Notes: a model not told the origin generated them from the letters alone. A DNA stretch of 64,000 bases from Xanthobacter sp. NM-25 (GCF_022138605.1 NZ_JACBFS010000010.1:1-64000); one strand, 5' to 3'; shown: positions 1 through 8,736, counted from the stretch's first letter. Numbers and translations are program-made.

Positions 1-1
1 C

Positions 2-508
2 CACCCCTTCGAGGATGGCAACGGTCGGATCGGTCGCGCCGCCGCGGAAAAGTCCCTCGCGCAGAATATCGGACAACCGACGCTGATCGCACTCGCCCAT
101 ACCATCGAGCAGCACCGCAAGGCCTATTATGAACAGCTGGAGCTCCACCAGCAGACGCTCGAGATCACCGGCTGGTTGAGCTACTTCGCCGAAACGATCA
201 TCGCGGCCCAAAAGACGACGCTTGGCCGCGTCGCCTTCCACATCGCCAAGACGCACTTCTACGATCGCTTCCGCGACAAGATGAACGAACGCCAGGAGAA
301 GGTGATCGCCCGGCTCTTCCGTGAAGGAGCGGGCGGATTCACGGGTGGCCTGAGCGCAGAGAATTACATCGCGATCACCCGCACCTCGCGTCCGACCGCC
401 ACGCGTGACCTCCACGATTTGGTCGCGAAAGGTGCCCTGACGCGAACCGGTGAGCGCCGCTATACGCGCTACCACCTGAATCTGCCAGGAACCGCTTCGA
501 AGCCATAG
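2..508 (+). CDS. Fic-domain protein adenylyltransferase, C-terminal part
   Basis: The reading frame is open from the window edge to the TAG at 506-508. The first visible residues are the Fic catalytic signature HPFEDGNGRIGR, the loop that binds ATP and carries the catalytic His in enzymes that transfer AMP to Ser/Thr/Tyr of target proteins. About 110 residues later the C-terminus looks like a winged helix (SAENYIAITRTSRPTATRDLHDLV), the usual layout of large Fic proteins in which a DNA-binding wing follows the Fic fold. The N-terminus, including any inhibitory helix, lies outside the window, so activity and target cannot be judged. The family call is secure because the motif is complete. Confidence 0.9.
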   Translation, partial: HPFEDGNGRIGRAAAEKSLAQNIGQPTLIALAHTIEQHRKAYYEQLELHQQTLEITGWLSYFAETIIAAQKTTLGRVAFHIAKTHFYDRFRDKMNERQEKVIARLFREGAGGFTGGLSAENYIAITRTSRPTATRDLHDLVAKGALTRTGERRYTRYHLNLPGTASKP

Positions 509-1044
509 CGCCAATTCGGCTCATGCCACTCACGCGATCCAGGCATACGTTGGCTCTCCGCCGTGCCGCGCCATGTTCAGACCTTGACTCCTCGCCGGAA
601 AACGGGCGTTCGGCTTTGCGCCTTTCCCATCGCCTGGAGGGGTCGTGGCCCAACACGAGCGGAACGTCATCCGGCGGCGGGCCGCTCCCGCCGTCCATCG
701 CACCCGATCGGCCGGCCAGGTCGGAAGGGCGAGGGCCATCGCGTGCTGCCGCGTTGCTTCGCTGCAAAAGTACGGCGCCTCACACCGGCTCGATGAGGTC
801 CGGAAGAAGCCGGGCGACGGCAGCGGCCGGTCTGGTGAGCAGAGAACGGGCGCGCGCGATGACATCAGCATTCGTCGCCGCGCATGGCCCATGCTGACAT
901 GACAGCGGGTCACTTCACTTCGCTCCGGTGTCAGGCCTTCGGCGTGCGACTTGCGGCGAGGCGCTTTCGAGGAGCGGCCATTGACATCGCAAAGCGCGTC
1001 ACCACATCCTGCGGAACGTTCAACAACTGAAAGGAGGTGGTCAG
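509..1044. other. Intergenic stretch, no supported gene
   Basis: Between the Fic gene and the short leader ORF I see no frame with a ribosome binding site, family motif or coding bias. Overlapping open frames on both strands here are the usual GC-rich artefacts. Confidence 0.6.
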
Positions 1045-1119
1045 ATGTCTCATTGTCACTTGCCGTGCGTGGCAGTCCTCATGAGCAAGACCTCCGCCTC
1101 GAGGGTCGCGCTCGCCTGA
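1045..1119 (+). CDS. Putative 24-residue leader peptide
   Basis: An ATG at 1045 sits 7 bases after a near-perfect Shine-Dalgarno (AAAGGAGGT) and opens a 24-codon frame reading MSHCHLPCVAVLM followed by SKTSASRVALA and TGA. Twenty-six bases after its stop is a strong intrinsic terminator (1146-1180), and selO begins about 65 bases further on. The arrangement of strong RBS, tiny ORF with two Cys and two His codons near its start, and terminator is that of an attenuator leader. That it is translated and regulatory is inference. It could instead be the end of an independent small-protein gene. No homologue is recognised with certainty. Confidence 0.45.
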   Translation: MSHCHLPCVAVLMSKTSASRVALA

Positions 1120-1145
1120 GCTGCCCATTCCAGGCAGGACAATGG

Positions 1146-1180
1146 AAGGGTCGTCCCGAAAGGGGCGGCCCTTCGCTTTT
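1146..1180 (+). terminator. Intrinsic terminator after the leader ORF
   Basis: A 12-bp stem (1146-1157 with 1162-1173, two or three G-T pairs) closed by a GAAA tetraloop is followed by CGCTTTT. It lies between the leader peptide and selO. Confidence 0.8.
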
Positions 1181-1245
1181 GTAGGGACGGCGTCGCCGGT
1201 GCCGAGGGACCTGCAGGCGGCCACGGCCACGGCCACGGCCGCGCC

Positions 1246-2798
1246 TTGCCGAGCTTGCCGCCCGTCCCCATCTCTTCGACATTGCGAAAGTCCCATCAGA
1301 TCGGTTCGGTCACGTCGATTGCATTCGAGAGCACCGTCAGCGCGCTTCCAGAGAGCCTCTATTCAGCAGTGAACCCCACCGCCGTCCGGCAGCCGCCCCT
1401 GATCCGGCTGAACGACGGGCTGGCCGAGGAACTGGGCCTGGACACGCGGTGGCTGGGAGGCGCGGACGGCCTTGCGATGCTCTCCGGCAATGCGGTCGCA
1501 GGCGCGTCCATGCCGATCGCGCTCGCCTATGCCGGACATCAGTTCGGCCATTTCGTTCCCCAGCTCGGACACGGTCGCGCCGTCCTCCTGGGAGAGGTCG
1601 TCGACCGGAGCGGCACGAGGCGCGACATCCAGCTGAAGGGCGCGGGGCGCACGCCCTATTCGCGACGGGGCGACGGTCGTGCGGCCCTGGGGCCGGTGCT
1701 GCGCGAATATATCGTCAGCGAGGCGATGGCCGCCCTCGGCGTTCCCACCACGCGCGCGTTGGCGGCGGTCGCCACCGGCGAGCGGGTGCAGCGCGAAATC
1801 GGGCTTCCGGGGCTGTTCTCACCCGCGTCGCCGCGAGCCACATCCGGGTGGGGACGTTTCAATATGCGGCCGCGCGCGGTGACGCCGAGGCTCTCGTCGG
1901 CCTGGCGGAGCATGTCATCGCACGGCATTTCCCCGCTGCCGCCGATGCGGACAATCGATACCTGGCCCTGTTCGACCATGTGGTCCGCGCGCAGGCGCGC
2001 CTCGTCGCGCACTGGATGTCACTGGGCTTCATCCACGGCGTGATGAACACCGACAACATGGCGATCTCGGGCGAGACCATCGATTACGGTCCGTGCGCCT
2101 TCCTCGACACCTACGATCCGGCAAAGGAGTTCAGCTCCATCGACGAGTTGGGCCGCTACGCCTTTGGCAACCAGCCCCGCGTCGCAGTCTGGAACCTGGC
2201 GCGGCTGGCCGAGACCCTGCTACCTCTGATCGATCAGAACCCGGACCGGGCGGTCGCGGCTGCGCAGGAGGTACTCGGCGGGTTCAAGCAGGTGTTCGAA
2301 GAGGCCCACCTCAACCGGATGCGGGCGAAGCTCGGGCTCACCACCGAGGTGCCCGAGGACGCCGGGCTCGTCGAGGATCTCCTGGAGGCCATGCGCGAGG
2401 GTGAGGCGGACTTCACCCTCACGTTCCGAAACCTGTCACGGCTGCCGGCAGACGAAAGCGCGCCTGCCGGGCTGGCCGACCTGTTCTCTGATCCGCGGCG
2501 TCTCGAGGTCTGGTACGACCGGTACAAGGCGCGGCTGCTGCAAGATCCCGTCTCCCTGCAGGAGAGGGCGCGCGCCATGCTTGAGGTCAATCCGCGTTTC
2601 ATCCCCCGCAATCACCGGATCGAAGCCGTCATCCGCGCCGCCGTGGATGACGGCGACTATGCGCCATTTCATGATCTCGTCCGTGTCCTGGCCACGCCCT
2701 TCCTGCCCACGCCCGGTTCGGAACAGCCCGGCGACGCGGCTTACGAAGCGCCGCCGCGTCCGGATGAAGAGGTCCTGCGGACGTTCTGTGGCACGTAA
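1246..2798 (+). pseudogene. selO: Protein adenylyltransferase SelO (YdiU family), frameshifted
   Basis: SelO is a pseudokinase-fold enzyme that transfers AMP from ATP to Ser/Thr/Tyr and is linked to redox homeostasis. The first frame carries the nucleotide-binding region (GAGRTPYSRRGDGRAALGP) and runs to about 1815. From there the family sequence continues in the next frame with HGVMNTDNMAISGETIDYGP, the catalytic-loop and metal-binding signature, and ends in TFCGT as alphaproteobacterial SelOs do. Restoring one G in the run at 1807-1812 joins the two frames exactly, so a single-base deletion (or a sequencing error) splits the gene. The N-terminal start is uncertain: TTG at 1246 or TTG at 1282. 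Family homology begins near FESTVSALPESLY. Neighbours are another AMPylator (Fic) upstream and the attenuator-like leader. Confidence 0.85.
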
Positions 2799-2912
2799 GG
2801 CGATCTTCCGCCTTGCGATGAGACGGAGCATTTCCTGCCGGGCCCCGCGGGAGACGGTCACCAACAGGATCCGACGGGGATCCGCGTCATTGACAATGGG
2901 GTGGGTGACACA

Positions 2913-3027
2913 GTGCGCCAGAAGCAGAAGTCCGCTGCGGTGAGGACGAAGGGCCGGTATGGGGCCGTCTCCGGACCGTCAGCTATCCGTCGGCGAATGC
3001 CGTTTAGCTGCCCTTCTGCACCCGACC
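2913..3027. repeat. Composite intergenic repeat (two units shared with other loci)
   Basis: Bases 2913-2958 recur in inverted orientation at about 46937-46983 with one or two mismatches. The adjoining 2960-3027 recurs in direct orientation at about 7112-7181 with about one mismatch. Neither part encodes a recognisable product. The sequence resembles the dispersed intergenic repeats of sphingomonads. Confidence 0.75.
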
Positions 3028-3153
3028 TCACCTCAGCCGTTCTTCCGTCAGGCCGCCCGAACCGGAAGCGGACGTTCATTGTCCAGATTTGATCTCAGAG
3101 ACCCAGTTCGATGACTGGCCATCTGCCAGTGTATTGCCGGGCCATCCCCGAAC

Positions 3154-3190
3154 GCTCCATGCCAACCGTCCTCGACGGTTGGCATGGAGC
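3154..3190 (-). terminator. Strong hairpin at the end of the minus-strand operon
   Basis: A perfect 16-bp inverted repeat (3154-3169 with 3175-3190) with a 5-base loop lies 13 bases beyond the stop of the last minus-strand gene. There is no clear U tract, so it may be an mRNA 3'-end stabiliser or a terminator shared by both strands. Confidence 0.6.
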
Positions 3191-3202
3191 TATGGCAGTT
3201 CG

Positions 3203-3967
3203 CTACTCGCTACGGCTTTGTAGCACCTCGCGAACGACAGGCCCTGCGGAGAATCCAGTCGGCCAACCCGTATAGAACGCAAGATGCGCGACGACTTCGC
3301 CGGCTTCCTCGCCGGTCAGTCCGTTCTGCAGCGCTCGGTTGAGGTGCCCGGCAAGCTGCGCCGTCTGACCGAGGGCGATCAGCGAGGTGACGGTCACGAG
3401 GCTGCGGTCGCGAGGCGCGAGACCTGGACGAAGCCATATCTCGGAGAACAACGGATCGGTGGTGAACTCCGCGAGACTGGGGGCGGCATCGCCGAGCAAG
3501 CCCGCAACGCTCTGCACTCGCGTCGCCTCGCTCTCGGCATCCTGCTTGAGATAGTCCACGTCGAGGCCAGGCAGGTCTGCGGCCGACACGTTGTGTGCGG
3601 CGAATACGTCTTCGACGATCGGGGCGGTCATCTGCGCCGTACCCAAGCCCGCGTAGAAGGCGAGGTGCGTGACGATCTCCGAGATCTCGACGGCAGTGAC
3701 GCCGTTGGCGAGCGCCCGTTCCAGTTCGGCGGCAAGGTTGGCCGTGTGACCGCGCGCGATCATCGCCGAGACCGTGACGATGCTGCGGTCGCGCGGCGTC
3801 AGCCCTTTGCGCTGCCAGAGGTCGCCGATGATCGTGATGTTCGTATAGGCCTCAAGCGCCGGTGCGACGTTGGCGAAGCCCCCACCCACGGTCGATGATC
3901 CGTTCTCCTGCGCGAACGCCGGCATGGAGACTGTCAACGCGAGGGCAAGAGGTGCAAGGGTCTTCAT
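3203..3967 (-). CDS. Exported carboxymuconolactone decarboxylase-family protein, two tandem domains
   Basis: This 254-residue protein begins with a Sec signal peptide (MKTLAPLALALTVSMPAFAQ). It then holds two copies of the small all-helical CMD fold, each with the pattern PRDRS-(I/L)VTV-S-LIA followed by E--E-V-HLAFY-G. The first copy spans about residues 40-125 and the second about 150-250. The AhpD-type CxxC is absent, so peroxidase activity like AhpD is unlikely, and the reaction is unknown. The start is supported by GGAG 9 bases upstream. It is the last gene of the minus-strand cupin/SDR/tautomerase operon, whose members are typical of small-molecule ring-cleavage or quinone metabolism. 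The substrate is not evident. Confidence 0.85.
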   Translation of the reverse strand: MKTLAPLALALTVSMPAFAQENGSSTVGGGFANVAPALEAYTNITIIGDLWQRKGLTPRDRSIVTVSAMIARGHTANLAAELERALANGVTAVEISEIVTHLAFYAGLGTAQMTAPIVEDVFAAHNVSAADLPGLDVDYLKQDAESEATRVQSVAGLLGDAAPSLAEFTTDPLFSEIWLRPGLAPRDRSLVTVTSLIALGQTAQLAGHLNRALQNGLTGEEAGEVVAHLAFYTGWPTGFSAGPVVREVLQSRSE

Positions 3968-3982
3968 CGCAGTCGTCTCCGT

Positions 3983-4453
3983 TCAGTTCAGGTAGTCTGC
4001 GTCGGTGACAGGCTCGAGCCACTCGACGTTGGTTCCGCCTGCGGTCGGCGTGATCGCGATATGCGCCATCGAGTTGGTGGCGCTCGCGCCATGCCAATGG
4101 CGCACGTTCGGCGGGAACTGCACGACATCCCCGGCCTTCACGTGGATCCGCTCGCCCCCCTCTTCCTGAACCCAGCCGAGGCCGGAGGTGATGATGAGCG
4201 TCTGCCCGGCGGGATGGATGTGCCAGACGGTCCGTGCGCCGGGGGCAAACTCGACAAGCCCGCCGCCGGCATTGCTGAGGTCACTTGCGGCGAACAGCGG
4301 CGTCACGGTTACCGTGCCGGTGAAATTGTCGGGAACGACGCCGGCGACGGACTCGCGTTCGCCGTTGGCCGAGAGTGTCGTCTGCTCTTGCGCAAAAGCC
4401 GTCGGCGCAGAGATCAGCATGAGCGAGAGGGCCGTCGTCAGGACGCGTTTCAT
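3983..4453 (-). CDS. Exported cupin-domain protein
   Basis: This 156-residue protein has a signal peptide (MKRVLTTALSLMLISAPTAFAQ) and one cupin barrel. Cupin motif 1 is visible as TVWHIHPAGQTLIITSGLG and motif 2 as PPNVRHWHGA, supplying the His residues of a metal site. The start at 4453 is chosen because it follows AAAGGA and begins a proper signal peptide; a longer open frame upstream has no RBS. It lies 15 bases upstream of the CMD gene. It pairs with a second, non-exported cupin at the head of the operon (5584-5985), and the two share the motif-1 context AW/VWHIHPxGQT. The enzymatic role is unknown. Confidence 0.85.
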   Translation of the reverse strand: MKRVLTTALSLMLISAPTAFAQEQTTLSANGERESVAGVVPDNFTGTVTVTPLFAASDLSNAGGGLVEFAPGARTVWHIHPAGQTLIITSGLGWVQEEGGERIHVKAGDVVQFPPNVRHWHGASATNSMAHIAITPTAGGTNVEWLEPVTDADYLN

Positions 4454-4566
4454 GGGCGATCCTTTCGAGAGTCGCTGTCGTTGGAAGAACGCAATGTCAA
4501 GGGCACACGGGGCATTGGCCCAAAGCCGGATGGGAAACGTGCCGCATTTCCGCGGCCGGGCGGCCG

Positions 4567-4794
4567 TCACATCTTGTAGGCAGGCTTCTTGTAGAGCGTG
4601 TCGGCCTTGGCCTCAATGTCGGGTCGGTAGACCTTGGAAGCCCAGTCTGAGGAACTCACCTCCTCCAGCGCCACCGAGACCGCGTCGGCGCCGTAGCCAA
4701 GCGCCTCCATCACGTCGCGGGTGATCCGGTCGGAGAGTTCCCGCTTCTGCTCCTCCGACTTGCCGGGCCAGAGCTTGACGATCACGTGAGGCAT
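4567..4794 (-). CDS. 4-oxalocrotonate tautomerase-family enzyme
   Basis: This 75-residue protein starts MPHVIVKLWPGKSEEQK. After removal of Met, Pro-1 is the catalytic base of the tautomerase superfamily, and the K-GKSEEQK pattern and length match the short single-domain members, which assemble as hexamers or dimers. GGAGAGGA precedes the ATG. It sits between the SDR and a cupin in the same operon, where a keto-enol tautomerisation would fit catabolism of an aromatic or dicarbonyl compound. The substrate is not determined. Confidence 0.85.
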   Translation of the reverse strand: MPHVIVKLWPGKSEEQKRELSDRITRDVMEALGYGADAVSVALEEVSSSDWASKVYRPDIEAKADTLYKKPAYKM

Positions 4795-4808
4795 GGGTCC
4801 TCTCCTGC

Positions 4809-5552
4809 CTACCAGGGCTGGGTTGTCGGGCCGACCGTGAACTCGTTGATTGTCACGTCTTCGGGCGCGTCGATCGCGAACGAGACGACGCTGGCGATGC
4901 GCTCCGGGCTGATCGCGTACTGATCGTAGAGCTTGCCCATGGCGGCGGCAGCTCCCGGATCGGTGATACCGCCGAGGAGTTCCGTGCTGATCGCAGCGGG
5001 ATAGAGGGTCGCCGTGCGGATGTTGGTGCCTTCCATGGCCGATTCCATGCGTAGCACCTCCATGAAGTCACGCACGAACCACTTGGTGCCGCCATAGACG
5101 GCGCTGCCCGGATAGGCCTTGATGCCGGCCACCGAGGACACCGCGATCACTTGGCCGGACTCGCGGGCCAGAAACGTGGGCATGACCGCGGCGACGCCGT
5201 TCATCACACCCTTGATGTTGATGTCGATCGCCTGGTTCCACTCGTCGGTCTTCAGCGCGGAAACCGGCGAGGTCGGCATGATGCCGGCATTGAGGAAGAT
5301 GACGTCGACCGGCCCGAAGGTCGACTCCGCGAACTGGACGATGGCCTCATTGTCAGCGGGCTTGGTGACGTCGAGGGTCTGGTAGGCGGCTTTTCCGCCG
5401 CTCGCCTTGATGTCCTCGACGATGCTTTTCAACCGGGCCTCGCGGCGTGCGCCGAGCACCACCTTGGCGCCCTGACTGGCGAGCAGCCGGGCCGTGGCTT
5501 CGCCGATGCCCGACGACGCGCCGGTGATGATGACGACCTTGTTCTCGATCAT
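4809..5552 (-). CDS. Short-chain dehydrogenase/reductase
   Basis: This 247-residue classical SDR has TGASSGIGEA (NAD(P)-binding glycine motif) at residues 11-20, NAGI near 88-91, catalytic Ser in the SSVAG segment, and a YGGTK active-site motif (YxxxK) near 152-156. An Arg-rich stretch after strand 2 (GARREARL) suggests preference for NADP(H). It is cytoplasmic. It is the second gene of the minus-strand operon, with 31 bases to the upstream cupin and 14 to the tautomerase. Physiological substrate unknown. Confidence 0.92.
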   Translation of the reverse strand: MIENKVVIITGASSGIGEATARLLASQGAKVVLGARREARLKSIVEDIKASGGKAAYQTLDVTKPADNEAIVQFAESTFGPVDVIFLNAGIMPTSPVSALKTDEWNQAIDINIKGVMNGVAAVMPTFLARESGQVIAVSSVAGIKAYPGSAVYGGTKWFVRDFMEVLRMESAMEGTNIRTATLYPAAISTELLGGITDPGAAAAMGKLYDQYAISPERIASVVSFAIDAPEDVTINEFTVGPTTQPW

Positions 5553-5583
5553 GACGGTTTTCCCTGTTTACTGTGTCGAGACG

Positions 5584-5985
5584 TCAGCGCGTCGCGCCGT
5601 ACTGTTCGTCATTGACCTGCTCCATCCAGTCGACGACCTGGCCGTTCTGGACTTCCTGGATCGCGATATGCGTCATGGCGACTTCGGGATTGGCGCCGTG
5701 CCAGTGCTTCTCGCCCGGTTCGAAGAACACGACGTCGCCCGGACGGATTTCCTCGATCGCCCCGCCCCAGCGCTGGACGCGCCCGATGCCGGCGGTGACG
5801 TAGATGGTCTGGCCAAGCGGATGGATGTGCCAGGCGGTTCGGGCGCCCGGCTCGAAGGTTACGCTTGCACCCTGGACGCGATCGGGGGCGGACGGGTTGA
5901 AGAGGGCGTCCACCCGAACCGTGCCGGTGAACCAGTTGGTCGGCCCTTTGGCAGAGGGCTTATGGCCCGCGCGGAAGATTTCCAT
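5584..5985 (-). CDS. Cupin-domain protein (operon head)
   Basis: A 133-residue single cupin barrel without signal peptide. Motif 1 is TAWHIHPLGQTIYVTAGIG and motif 2 is FEPGEKHWHGA, so the metal-binding His set is present. It is the first gene of the operon and faces a LysR gene across 114 bases, the classic layout in which the LysR protein controls the divergent catabolic genes. The second, exported cupin of the operon is clearly a paralogue. Confidence 0.85.
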   Translation of the reverse strand: MEIFRAGHKPSAKGPTNWFTGTVRVDALFNPSAPDRVQGASVTFEPGARTAWHIHPLGQTIYVTAGIGRVQRWGGAIEEIRPGDVVFFEPGEKHWHGANPEVAMTHIAIQEVQNGQVVDWMEQVNDEQYGATR

Positions 5986-6099
5986 GATGTTCTCCTTCTC
6001 TCGGACGGCATCCCGTCGCGTGTTGGGGAGAAGATGGCACCGACGGCCGACATCGATTAGACGTCGTAAACTTAATGCATTTGTGATATAAGCTCAGGA
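5986..6099. promoter_or_regulatory. Divergent promoter region, cupin operon / LysR
   Basis: The 114-base spacer separates divergent start codons. An AT-rich imperfect dyad, CTTA at 6071-6074 and TAAG at 6089-6092, lies just upstream of the LysR start and is a plausible LysR binding site. The role is inferred from position only. Confidence 0.4.
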
Positions 6100-7011
6100 A
6101 TGCCGCGCGATCAGATCAACGAGCTTGCCGCCTTTCTCCTGGTTGCTCGCCATCGCAGCTTTACGAAGGCTGCGGCCGAACTGGGTGTTACCCCGTCGGC
6201 TCTCAGCCACACAATCAGGCGCCTTGAGGAGCGGTTGGGCGTGCGACTTCTGGCAAGAACCACGCGCAACGTCGCGCCGACGGATCTCGGCGAGGCGTTT
6301 CAGCGCCGGATCGGTCCCCTGTTCGAGCAGGTCGATGCCGAGATCAACGCCCTCAGTGCGGCGCGCGACAAACCGGCCGGGACGATCCGCATCACCTGCG
6401 ACGATGCGGCGATCGAGACGATCTTGCGGCCGCGGCTTGGCGACTTCCTGCTGCGATACCCGGATATCCGTGTCGAGATTTCTATGGACTACGCCCTGGT
6501 CGATATCGTCGCCGAACGGTTCGACGCGGGCGTGCGGATCGGGGAGGCGATCGATCGCGACATGGTGGCGACACGGATCGGAGCCGACTGGCGTTTCTGC
6601 GTCGTCGGCTCGCCCGCTTATTTCGAGCGACGGTCCGCGCCCGTGACGCCACAGGAACTGACCAACCACAACTGCATCAACATGAAGATGTCGACGGCCG
6701 GCGGGAACCTGCGCTGGGAGTTTCGTTCACCCGAAGGGCGGGATGTCGCCGTGCGGGTGAACGGCCAAGCGACGTTTAGCAACACGATCTCGGTTCTGAA
6801 CGGTGCACTCGACAGCCTGGGGCTCGGTTTCGTTCCCGAACCACTGGCCGCGCCTCATCTGGCCGCTGGCCGACTCCGCGAGGTTTTGGCGGATTGGTGC
6901 CCCGTGCTTGAAGGATACCACCTCTACTATCCGACCCGCAAACAGCACTCGCCAGCGTTTGCAGCTTTCGTGGAGGCCATGCGCCACCGAAGCGGCCGAC
7001 CGTCCTCATGA
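6100..7011 (+). CDS. LysR-family transcriptional regulator
   Basis: This 303-residue protein has an N-terminal winged helix-turn-helix (residues about 5-62, FTKAAAELGVTPSALSHTIRRLEERLGVRLLARTTR) and a periplasmic-binding-like effector domain from about 90, opening with GTIRITC. It is divergent from the cupin/SDR/tautomerase/CMD operon and is its likely regulator. The inducer is probably an operon substrate or intermediate, which cannot be named from sequence. Confidence 0.93.
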   Translation: MPRDQINELAAFLLVARHRSFTKAAAELGVTPSALSHTIRRLEERLGVRLLARTTRNVAPTDLGEAFQRRIGPLFEQVDAEINALSAARDKPAGTIRITCDDAAIETILRPRLGDFLLRYPDIRVEISMDYALVDIVAERFDAGVRIGEAIDRDMVATRIGADWRFCVVGSPAYFERRSAPVTPQELTNHNCINMKMSTAGGNLRWEFRSPEGRDVAVRVNGQATFSNTISVLNGALDSLGLGFVPEPLAAPHLAAGRLREVLADWCPVLEGYHLYYPTRKQHSPAFAAFVEAMRHRSGRPSS

Positions 7012-7111
7012 TGTCCGCTTTTTGAAGCCCACCCTCAAAAGCAGTCCATCCGGTTTCCAACCCCAGCCGGTCATGGCCGCGGGAGATCTGCTACACCAGC
7101 GCAACGGCGCG

Positions 7112-7181
7112 ATCGGGTCCGTCTCCGGACCGTCAGCTATCCGTCGGGGAATGCCGTTTAGCTGCCCTTCTGCACCCGACC
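7112..7181. repeat. Copy of the 70-bp intergenic repeat
   Basis: Near-identical to 2960-3027 in the same orientation. It lies in the gene-free 7012-7267 stretch after the LysR gene, which also holds a TGTCCGCTT-type motif at 7011-7019 and no supported gene. Confidence 0.75.
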
Positions 7182-7267
7182 CCATTGCTGTCGTTCAAGA
7201 CCAAGCATGGAATGCCGGTAAGCAGACGCCGATAGCCACCCCCTCGCGACATAGAACGAAGCGCGAT

Positions 7268-7977
7268 CTAGAGATAGAATACTTCAAATACATTGCGCAT
7301 TATTGCCTCTATGTGGGCGGCTACTTCATTCCGACCAACTTTGAGACTGTTCGGGTGGCCTGCCCCATTTCGCAGCGTGAGGGCTTGCTCAAGTCGCTGT
7401 TTGGTATTCTTTCCAATAACGGAGATGGCGACCAATCGATTCAGAAGGTCACCTTCCTTCATTGCCCCGATGTCATCTGCCGTTACCGCGATTTTCCATT
7501 TTGCGTCCACCCGGCTCGCTTCTGCGTTGAATTGGGTAAGGTGAGACTTAACCACCACTTTTTTCAGTACACCGACCGCAGCAAGCCAGACATTACTATC
7601 GCCGATCGAAAAAGGCGGGCCTCGTAGCAGGTAATATCCTCTTCTACAAAACGCCGGGCATCTTTTTCAGTGACGTTGGTTAGGTGTGTTCTTAGGTCTA
7701 CCGCAACCTGTGTCGCCGCAGGGCTACCCCATGTTACGCCTAACTCCGGCAGCTTCGCCTTGCCCTTCTCTGAAAGTTCATAACCGCCGTTAATCTGAAT
7801 AGCCACACCCTTCGCTCGAGCGATTATGTCGGAGATATTCCAGCCGACCATCCTGCAACCAACCGACTTCGCCTTTGAGCGGATATCTTTTGCGCTTGCA
7901 AGTTGCGAGAAGGTTGCGAGCGTCAATAGGACCCGGTCTATCCTTTGCAGACCGTCTGCCTGCAGCAGCAGCTTTAG
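7268..7977 (-). pseudogene. Hypothetical protein with winged-helix and HEPN-like C-terminus, frameshifted
   Basis: Two minus-strand frames (7977 down to 7564, then 7558 down to 7268) join into one plausible protein if one base is restored near 7584-7590. The joined stretch then reads SAIVMSWLAAVGVLKKVVV, a continuous helix, where the present frame hits TGA at 7564-7566. The first part resembles a winged helix (AKDIRSKAKSVGCRMVGWNISDII). The tail contains LRNGAGH, an RxxxxH pattern of the kind found in HEPN RNases. It overlaps the end of the preceding small gene. Function is unknown and the HEPN call is only motif-level. It stands beside the broken recombinase copy, so it may be decaying island cargo. 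Confidence 0.5.
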
Positions 7978-8491
7978 CTAGGCATCCCTCAGCTTCAAGG
8001 CGCGCCCTCAGGGATGTCTGCTCGCCCGCTGTCAGCGAGTAAGCGCTCCCGGTCAGCTCGTTAAGTCTCTTGCTGCTCACTAGGGTTTTCAGTGATTTCG
8101 ACAAATTGCTGCCCATGCTCGACTTGTAATAGCCTGTAGCGCTCTGCATGGCGCTCAAAAGGTCGGCGCGCTTGAAGCTTGCCCTTCCCTGAGCAAGCTG
8201 AAGATGGGCCGCTGCAGCAATCGCGAGGTCTGTACCGCTGGACACCGACAAGCGGGCGGCAATCGTTCCCACTGCCATGTCTATGTTTATCCCAGCGTGG
8301 TCATCACTCGCACCTGCATCGGCCGCAGCCACGCCGCTATTTGGAGCATGGTCGAAGGCGGCGGCAGGTGTAACGCCGACCAAATTTTCAAGATGGCTAA
8401 ATACGTCTTTGATGGCTACGGTATCGAACTGAGAATCGCCTTCATACTCAAATTCTATATGACCCATTTTGATCTTTAGTTTTGACGTCAT
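7790..8491 (-). CDS. Hypothetical protein, possible C-terminal winged helix
   Basis: The frame starts MTSKLKIKMGHIEFEYEGDSQ at 8491 (a second Met gives 8467) and continues about 165 residues of credible protein: a short beta segment, an Ala-rich linker, then ADLLSAMQSATGYYKSSMGSNL, which looks like a winged helix similar to that in the next gene. The last 60 residues to the stop at 7790 have the look of out-of-frame sequence, because the neighbouring frame there encodes the following gene. The true end may therefore be earlier, or the two genes may once have been one. Function not recognised. Confidence 0.45.
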   Translation of the reverse strand: MTSKLKIKMGHIEFEYEGDSQFDTVAIKDVFSHLENLVGVTPAAAFDHAPNSGVAAADAGASDDHAGINIDMAVGTIAARLSVSSGTDLAIAAAAHLQLAQGRASFKRADLLSAMQSATGYYKSSMGSNLSKSLKTLVSSKRLNELTGSAYSLTAGEQTSLRARLEAEGCLAKAAAAGRRSAKDRPGPIDARNLLATCKRKRYPLKGEVGWLQDGRLEYLRHNRSSEGCGYSD

Positions 8492-8700
8492 CTCCCCCCC
8501 AGTCGCCCCTTCACACCAACTTGTCATCACACTAGATGCCAAGACAATTATATCATGCAACGGCTAAGGCTGGCAGTGGCATTCAATAAGCAGCCATTTT
8601 TGAACGACTCCGGCCGCTTTCCCTTCTAGAAAGCCAAAAGCTGCCTGTCCGCTCTCCACCCCACGACCGACGGCCAGGCAACATATCCTGCGCGTCAAAG

Positions 8701-8728
8701 CGGCCATCCGAGGTAGCGCGGATGGCCG
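8701..8728 (-). terminator. Terminator of the left recombinase copy
   Basis: Perfect 10-bp stem (8701-8710 with 8719-8728), followed on the minus strand by CTTTG. It is the counterpart of the hairpin at 44021-44052. Confidence 0.7.
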
Positions 8729-8736
8729 CCCGAACG

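Noticed and set aside
1246..2798. selO as another programmed frameshift gene
   Set aside because: The shift is explained by loss of one G in a G run, with no slippery codon context, and SelO families are continuous.
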